64,000 bases of DNA from Bombus terrestris. Lineage: Eukaryota > Arthropoda > Insecta > Hymenoptera > Apidae. Positions 60,420-64,000 of the stretch are shown here, in pieces; the stretch's first letter is position 1; the number at the start of each line of letters is the position of its first letter. The position numbers and the translations under genes are program-made. The stretch is from the NCBI RefSeq assembly GCF_910591885.1, contig NW_025963554.1:1178001-1242000 (forward strand), given 5' to 3'. The notes below the pieces were generated by a model. It saw only the letters and a program-made list of their open reading frames with translations. It did not search any database and was not told where the DNA came from.

Positions 60420-61763
60420 GTCGGGTTGGCGTTACGATTAGAGTTAGGGTTAAGGGCGTAAACGAATCCCTATTGACACTAGACGTGATCACTAGGCAAT
60501 AGAGGAGATATTTACTAGTGCAAACATGACCATGTTGGAATTGGACAGGTAATCGCGATAAATTGATACTCGAGAAGCTAATGACAATGATCCTAGGCTC
60601 AATAACGAATCCACGGTCAACGGGATGACGAACTCTACTCTTCTTTAGCGTCTAAGTTGTACTCAATGTTAATGCGTGGGGGCAATCACTACGTATCCGA
60701 GAGTTACTTGAATCGTCGTCGAGATCGTACCGGAGAGTGGTTCTCCATCACGGTAACGCTGTCGAGGAAAACTATAACGGGTGTGCCTAAGGGCACGAAA
60801 TCATCGGATTCGTGGAGAAAAGCCTTCATTCAGAAAGTGAGGGAAATCGGCGTTACTGTTAATTGGTCAATTTCCATGTTGGTGGTTAGGGAAGGGTGCT
60901 AGGCACCCTTAAGAGAAAGTTCGAGAAGAGGAAGCGTCGTTGGTGAGAAAAATAGATTTCTCCTATTTTCTCGTAGTTGGGACGAGGACTGTTTGTCGGT
61001 TTGAAGGACTTTAGTTAAACAGATCTTAAGATTTATAGCGGGTCCTCGGGCTAGCTGAACATGTACTGTGGAGACGCGTCGACATCTGGTAATCATCTTA
61101 CTCAAAGAATAGAGTCTGCGTGTGGCGAGCCACGGGACAGAAATCGTTGAAACGCTTACAGTCGTGCCCCGTCCTAAGTATTTCTTTTAAAGATAGCTAT
61201 AGGGTTACTTCATGCCTTTGTTAGACAAAACGTTCATCCCTTGACCGCGGCTACGTTCGGCGACTGGTTGTCGCCTCGAGCCCAAGCTCACTATCATAAA
61301 CCTCGAACAATCGGAGCGACATTTGTTTAATCTAAATTACGACATTACGGTATTCCCGAGAATCCAAGGAGAGGTTCCGGTGCTTTTCCATCTCCGACAC
61401 GGCCATTCTGACTATCACACGTCCTCGGGTGCAACTATAAGATTGAGTCTTTCTAACATTAGGTTCGGTACAATTAGCATGTCTACAATTTAACTTAATG
61501 TCTAAATAAGCTGAGGGTCCAGTGTAACAACAAAATTCTGTTCGGAGGTTTGACAACAAAAGGAATAGAAGAGAACATGAATTAGTAACGTTGTAATTAG
61601 GAGTAATTGGAAGTGCTAGTTGCATCCTGTGGGTTATCAGTCGGGTCATAACGGCGAAATGGACCAGTCTCGATTTCGCACCCCAATGGATCTCGTTTTT
61701 CTAGATCGCACGACCGCACCAAACTTCGTAACACTATAGCTCATGGTGCGCGTGAACACATCA
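60419..61763 (-). mobile_element. Possible 3' LTR of the gypsy-like element (tentative)
   Basis: A solo minus-strand LTR would read TG...CA on either strand. The first non-array bases are TG (60419-60420), and CA (61762-61763) directly precedes a pyrimidine run, CTTGCCCCTTA. That run is a purine run on the minus strand, as expected of a polypurine tract. The region follows the end of pol by about 230 bp, and about 1.3 kb is acceptable for a gypsy LTR. Against it, the termini are minimal, the purine run is repeated four times in the minisatellite, and no second LTR is in the window for comparison. Confidence 0.25.
60420..61732. other. Array-flanking unique DNA, no gene recognised
   Basis: Composition changes at once to roughly balanced bases. 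I see no recognisable protein, tRNA or rRNA. Three short open stretches (60657-60902 plus, 60899-61105 minus, 61332-61649 minus) resemble nothing I know and lack a convincing start context. Several short perfect hairpins occur: 60783-60796, 60892-60910 (8-bp arms, AAGGGTGC and GCACCCTT), 61122-61133 and 61259-61275. Its position, between the end of a minus-strand pol and the array, would suit a 3' LTR or untranslated region of the element. Confidence 0.6.
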
Positions 61764-61960
61764 CTTGCCCCTTAGTCGAGCTTCATAACACTATAGCTCA
61801 TGGTGCGCGTGAACACATCACTTGCCCCTTTACCAAGCTTCATAACTCTATAGCTCATGGTGCGCGTGAACACATCACTTGCCCCTTTACCAAGCTTCAT
61901 AACTCTATAGCTCATGGTGCGCGTGAACACATCACTTGCCCCTTTACCAAGCTTCATAAC
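61733..61960. repeat. 57-bp minisatellite, four copies
   Basis: Copies start at 61733, 61790, 61847 and 61904, each exactly 57 bp, preceded by a 14-bp partial copy (61719-61732). Landmarks within each copy are CTATAGCTCATGGTGCGCG, GAACACATCACTTGCCCC and AGCTTCATAAC. Copies 2-4 carry CTTTACCA where copy 1 has CTTAGTCG, and copies 3 and 4 are identical apart from the end. Because 57 is a multiple of 3, the minus strand has a short open frame of 19-residue repeats. It is joined to no recognised protein, so I regard the repeat as non-coding. It lies 30 bp beyond the pol stop. Confidence 0.95.
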
Positions 61961-61989
61961 GTACTCCGTAAGGTGCTACGGTCTTTGTG

Positions 61990-62138
61990 CTAAGGATCTT
62001 CCGAGATCGAGGTGCTCATGTCGTCGTGGTCACTGTTATTGCCGTCACTATCGACGTCCAACTCAGCGGGAACGCGACTGTCCGGCATTTTCCTTAATCT
62101 GTCGTGACTGTCTTTATACGATCGTTTGCCGTCTAGCG
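61990..62138 (-). pseudogene. Integrase acidic tail and end of pol
   Basis: Beyond a run of ten T (62139-62148; A10 on the minus strand) the frame changes again. The tail reads LDGKRSYKDSHDRLRKMP, then an Asp/Ser-rich stretch (VDSDGNNSDHDDMSTS) and a TAG at 61990-61992. KxSHDRLRKMP resembles the tails of insect gypsy integrases as I recall them, so this is probably the native end of pol. The A10 run is a likely slippage site for the frameshift. Confidence 0.8.
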
Positions 62139-62148
62139 TTTTTTTTTT

Positions 62149-62560
62149 AAAATATACCTATCTCCTTCCAAAATCTCGGTTATTACGAATGGACCCTTGA
62201 ATTTTGGCTCTAGCTTGGTTTGGTTTCTTTTCTCGTTTTTGCGTGGTACGAAATCGCCGAGGTTAAACCTAACCACTTTAGCTTTGTTTCTATCAAATCT
62301 TTTTTTGCTGTACTGGGCTTTACTCTCTATGTTCTACACAGCCTGCTGTCTTACATCAGGGATATCGACTTCCTTTTCTTTGATATTGTCGGGTAGCAAT
62401 AGGTCGTACGGTCTCGCTGTTCTACCGATTAGTAGTTGTAAAGGGCTCGAATTAGTCACGCGGTTGGTGGTGCAGTTCAACGCTAGCTGTATTTCTCCAA
62501 TCGCGTCTTGCCACGGCCGCCCGGTCGTTTCTATTGTCGTGAACGTATTTTCAATGTACG
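62149..62560 (-). pseudogene. Integrase C-terminal region with GPF module
   Basis: After a further frame change the sequence reads GRPWQDAIGEIQLALN, NSSPLQLLIGRTARPYD and KKRFDRNKAKVVRFNLGDF, and ends in KLEPKFKGPFVITEIL (GPF codons at 62187-62195). The GPF/Y module is diagnostic of the C-terminus of many Ty3/gypsy integrases and binds DNA or chromatin in known members. A TAG at 62334-62336 interrupts it. The open stretch on the opposite strand here (62197-62565) is a shadow of this region. Confidence 0.9.
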
Positions 62561-62715
62561 CATAACACGCTCTACCTGTCTATTGACTCTATCATCGGTC
62601 GCTATCGAGTGAACTTTAATTCGTTTGCTTTCGCAGAATTCTCGAAATTCATTACCCTTAGGACATCTTTCCTGATCTGCTACTATCCGGCAGGGACTTC
62701 CGAATAAAATATAGC
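62540..62715 (-). pseudogene. Integrase core, second Asp and Glu
   Basis: In another frame the core resumes as FGSPCRIVADQERC. The second catalytic Asp is at 62675-62677, followed by NEFREFCESKRIK and NRQVERVMRTL with the catalytic Glu at 62570-62572. There are 34 residues between Asp and Glu, against the usual 35, so one residue may be missing. All three DDE residues survive, although in two frames. The usual TPxxNGQ lead-in to the Glu has become DDRVNRQ. Confidence 0.88.
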
Positions 62716-63075
62716 GGGTTTAAGCGCTTTAATGGTGTTACGGAAATCTATCTTACGAGTACGATGCAGGTATACGAATTTAGTGAACACATCGATCAAA
62801 ACAATGACGTACTCCTTTGAATCGCTTTTACCACTCAACTTGCCTGTTATGTCCATGTGGACCGTATGCCAGGGTATGCTGGTCTTAGGTATAGGACGTA
62901 GTTCGGCTTGTATCTTACCTGAACTAGCTTTCGAAACTTGACAAGCATGACAGTTCCCAATGAATCGGCGAACGTACTTCGCCATCCCTTCGAACCAGTA
63001 ATACTCGTACAGTCTCTCGAGCGTTTTCTCCCAACCTAAGTGCATAATTGACTGGTGCACATGGTTAATAACAGA
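62683..63075 (-). pseudogene. Integrase zinc finger and start of catalytic core
   Basis: The open stretch has the HHCC finger as H-x4-H-x29-C-x2-C (VHQSIMHLGWEKT through NCHACQ; Cys codons 62950-62952 and 62941-62943). It then runs into the DDE core, with the first Asp in HMDITGK (62851-62853) and the strand IDVFTKFVYLHRT. The frame is lost after 62700, where a family member continues with FG-P and the second Asp. The open stretch has no plausible initiation of its own and is a piece of the polyprotein. Confidence 0.92.
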
Positions 63076-63078
63076 CTA

Positions 63079-63324
63079 TCTAAAACCTCTTAGGACTATA
63101 GGTAAACAGAGAGTCCTGCCTTTTCTTTGTATCCTACGGTAAAGAGTACCGGACCGCAATTCGTATGTATTCGTGATGTCTTCCGCGAGCTCATCGTTTT
63201 GCAATTTCTTGACGATTCCCAAGGTTTGAGAATCACGACGTTGTTCGGCTAACAGCTAGTATTCCGATATTTCGGCCAGATTGATTTCTTTCTCCGCAAT
63301 TTTATCAATTTTACGGTGGTCTAA
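63079..63324 (-). pseudogene. RNase H to integrase linker
   Basis: This charged stretch continues the RNase H frame (KIDKIAEKEINLAEIS, then KLQNDELAEDI and GTLYRRIQRKGR). It has the look of the linker and the small N-terminal integrase segment that precede the zinc finger in this family. A TAG interrupts it at 63256-63258 and another closes it at 63076-63078. Confidence 0.7.
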
Positions 63325-63567
63325 ATCTACGGGGTTTCGCGAGAAGAAATCTACGTGGGCTGTCCGTTTACTTTCCAGATACATAATGTCAAAAACAAAA
63401 GTCTGCAAGTAGGCCCATCACCGATGGTCCCTGTCATTTAAATGTACTTTATTACTCGACGCTTTCGACGAGTCGCAATCCGTGACAACAAGAAATTCCC
63501 GTCCATGTAGATAGTGACGGAAACGCTCGACTGCGTTTACGACTGCTAACGTCTCTAGTTCGTAGGA
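63325..63567 (-). pseudogene. RNase H fragment
   Basis: Begins at SYELETLAVVNAVERF and ends at HVDFFSRNPVD, the standard start and finish of the gypsy RNase H as seen after its first strand. The TDCDSSK segment supplies a catalytic Asp, and the Glu of YELE and the Asp of HVD are also present. The first catalytic Asp, which would lie upstream, went with the deletion that joins RT to RNase H near 63565. A TGA interrupts at 63418-63420, just before WAYLQTF. Confidence 0.88.
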
Positions 63568-63790
63568 ATTACATATCTCAAATAGAGCACCGATGTCTTT
63601 AGAAAAGGACAGTTCGCAATGTTAACAGAGAATCCTGCTCTTACGAGGGTATCTAATACGGTGTTCAATCTTCCTAAAGCTTGATCTATCGAGTCGGCAA
63701 TAATTAGAACGTTATCGAAATAAATAACAACGTACGAATGAGCGAGGTCGCCTAGGGCCTTGCGAATGGCCCTCCGAAAGACGGATGGCG
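63555..63790 (-). pseudogene. Reverse transcriptase, second palm fragment with YFDN
   Basis: In a shifted frame the sequence resumes with APSVFRRAIRKAL and continues to the catalytic box, here VVIYFDNVLI (YFDN at 63711-63722). Family members have Y-x-D-D, and Asp to Asn at the last position should abolish polymerisation. It continues through LVRAGFSVNIANCPFLK, the usual C-terminal part of the palm, and ends at a TAG (63555-63557). The thumb and connection that should follow are absent. Confidence 0.88.
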
Positions 63791-63823
63791 CAATTTTTTC
63801 AGTTCAAACGGCATCGTTATCTA

Positions 63824-64000
63824 CTCATATTGTCTGTCGGGAGTAACGAACGCTGTATACTCCGCTGAATTAGGATAAGTAGGAATTTGGTGAAACCCGC
63901 TGGCCATATCCAGGCTAATAAAATATCTCGCCTCTTGCAATCTCGCGACTTGATCCGCAATAAGGAGTAAAGGGTACCGATCCGCGACGGTACTTTGATT
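63824..64000 (-). pseudogene. Reverse transcriptase, N-terminal palm fragment
   Basis: 59 codons open from the window edge to a TAG at 63821-63823. They include RYPLLLIADQV, YFISLDMASGFHQIP and TAFVTPDRQYE, which is the gypsy fingers-palm block. The motif A catalytic Asp is in LDMASG (codon 63908-63910). In intact relatives the Tyr-Glu pair is followed by Phe or Tyr, where this copy has the stop. The MPFGLKNAP-type motif follows as MPFELKK, with Gly changed to Glu, and the frame is lost at a run of six A (minus strand; T6 at 63794-63799). Confidence 0.9.

Larger units (their letters stand above)
61990..64000 (-). pseudogene. pol: Ty3/gypsy-like pol remnant (RT, RNase H, integrase), 5' end outside window
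   Basis: Read downward from 64000, the minus strand gives, in the canonical Ty3/gypsy order, parts of reverse transcriptase, RNase H, integrase zinc finger, integrase core and a C-terminal GPF module. The polyprotein would copy the element RNA into DNA and insert it. This copy is dead. The frame changes near 63.79, 63.56, 62.70, 62.55 and 62.14 kb. In-frame stops lie at 63821-63823, 63418-63420, 63256-63258, 63076-63078 and 62334-62336. The RT-RNase H connection is missing. Integrase downstream of RNase H excludes the Ty1/copia order. Gag, protease and the 5' LTR would lie beyond 64000. Family placement within gypsy is from motif resemblance only. Confidence 0.93.

Noticed and set aside
60438..60456. 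Telomere at the array border
   Set aside because: Three imperfect hexamers only, inside a longer unique sequence that continues for 3.5 kb.
60657..60902. 81-codon plus-strand open frame in the flank
   Set aside because: It needs a non-ATG start for its full length, resembles nothing I recognise and overlaps a hairpin at its end. More likely part of an LTR or non-coding flank.
61332..61649. 105-codon minus-strand open frame with several Cys
   Set aside because: No recognisable domain and no convincing start context. An env remnant was considered, but no signal peptide, furin site or fusion segment is visible.
61772..61957. Minus-strand peptide of 19-residue repeats
   Set aside because: It arises because the 57-bp minisatellite period is divisible by 3. 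It is joined to no recognised protein, and the first repeat copy lies outside the frame start.
62197..62565. Plus-strand 122-codon open frame
   Set aside because: It lies antisense to the integrase C-terminal region, whose motifs are clear on the minus strand.
62732..62941. Plus-strand 69-codon open frame
   Set aside because: Antisense shadow of the integrase zinc finger and core.
61990..64000. Ty1/copia, BEL/Pao or LINE origin of the pol remnant
   Set aside because: Integrase follows RNase H, which excludes copia. The YELETLAV and HVDFFSRNP RNase H blocks and the GPF module fit Ty3/gypsy, and LINEs lack a DDE integrase.

Overview
This window is eukaryotic and almost entirely non-genic. Positions 1-60419 are one uninterrupted AT-rich satellite array. 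Positions 60420-64000 are ordinary-composition DNA that carries a decayed Ty3/gypsy-type retrotransposon pol on the minus strand. The pol motifs (a YELETLAV-like RNase H start, an HVDFFSRNP RNase H end, an H-x4-H-x29-C-x2-C integrase finger and a GPF module) resemble arthropod, especially insect, gypsy elements as I know them. An insect or other arthropod host is therefore my best guess. No host gene, RNA gene or bacterial feature is visible.

The array is nested. A 15-bp base motif is paired into a 30-bp unit, 30-bp variants are often strung into a 90-bp trimer, and multi-kb blocks are copied within the array. About 2,000 units fit. The 30-bp phase is kept with unusual rigour. It shifts by +1 at each of 32 places where a 31-bp unit sits in reverse orientation, making a 15-bp-arm palindrome with its neighbour. 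The only other net slips I found are seven 1-nt deletions (four independent events by my reading) and two larger deletions near 25.6-25.9 kb. Nearly every C of the core unit lies in ACGT, so the array is CpG-dense although about three quarters A+T.

The array falls into four zones. 1-19369 is rich in inverted units (19 of 32) and holds three copies of a multi-kb block. 19370-34866 carries longer blocks with two further duplicated pairs. 34867-46540 holds three successive copies of a block that differ by whole 90- or 120-bp steps. 46541-60419 has a different unit mix and only two inverted units.

The array stops abruptly at about 60419, with no decayed edge. The flank has about 1.3 kb with no recognisable gene, then a 57-bp minisatellite of four copies (61733-61960), then the 3' end of pol. 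Read on the minus strand from 64000 downwards, pol runs reverse transcriptase, RNase H, integrase zinc finger, integrase core and GPF-type C-terminus. It is broken by five frame changes, several stops, a missing RT-RNase H connection and a YxDD to YFDN change. The element is dead, and its 5' half lies beyond the window. One reading is that its 3' LTR abuts the satellite.

The array keeps one long open frame on the plus strand (decapeptides of the YNVIRYNVVL type). I treat it as a by-product of a 30-bp period, not as genes. The most unusual structure here is the phase-locked satellite punctuated by inverted 31-bp units.
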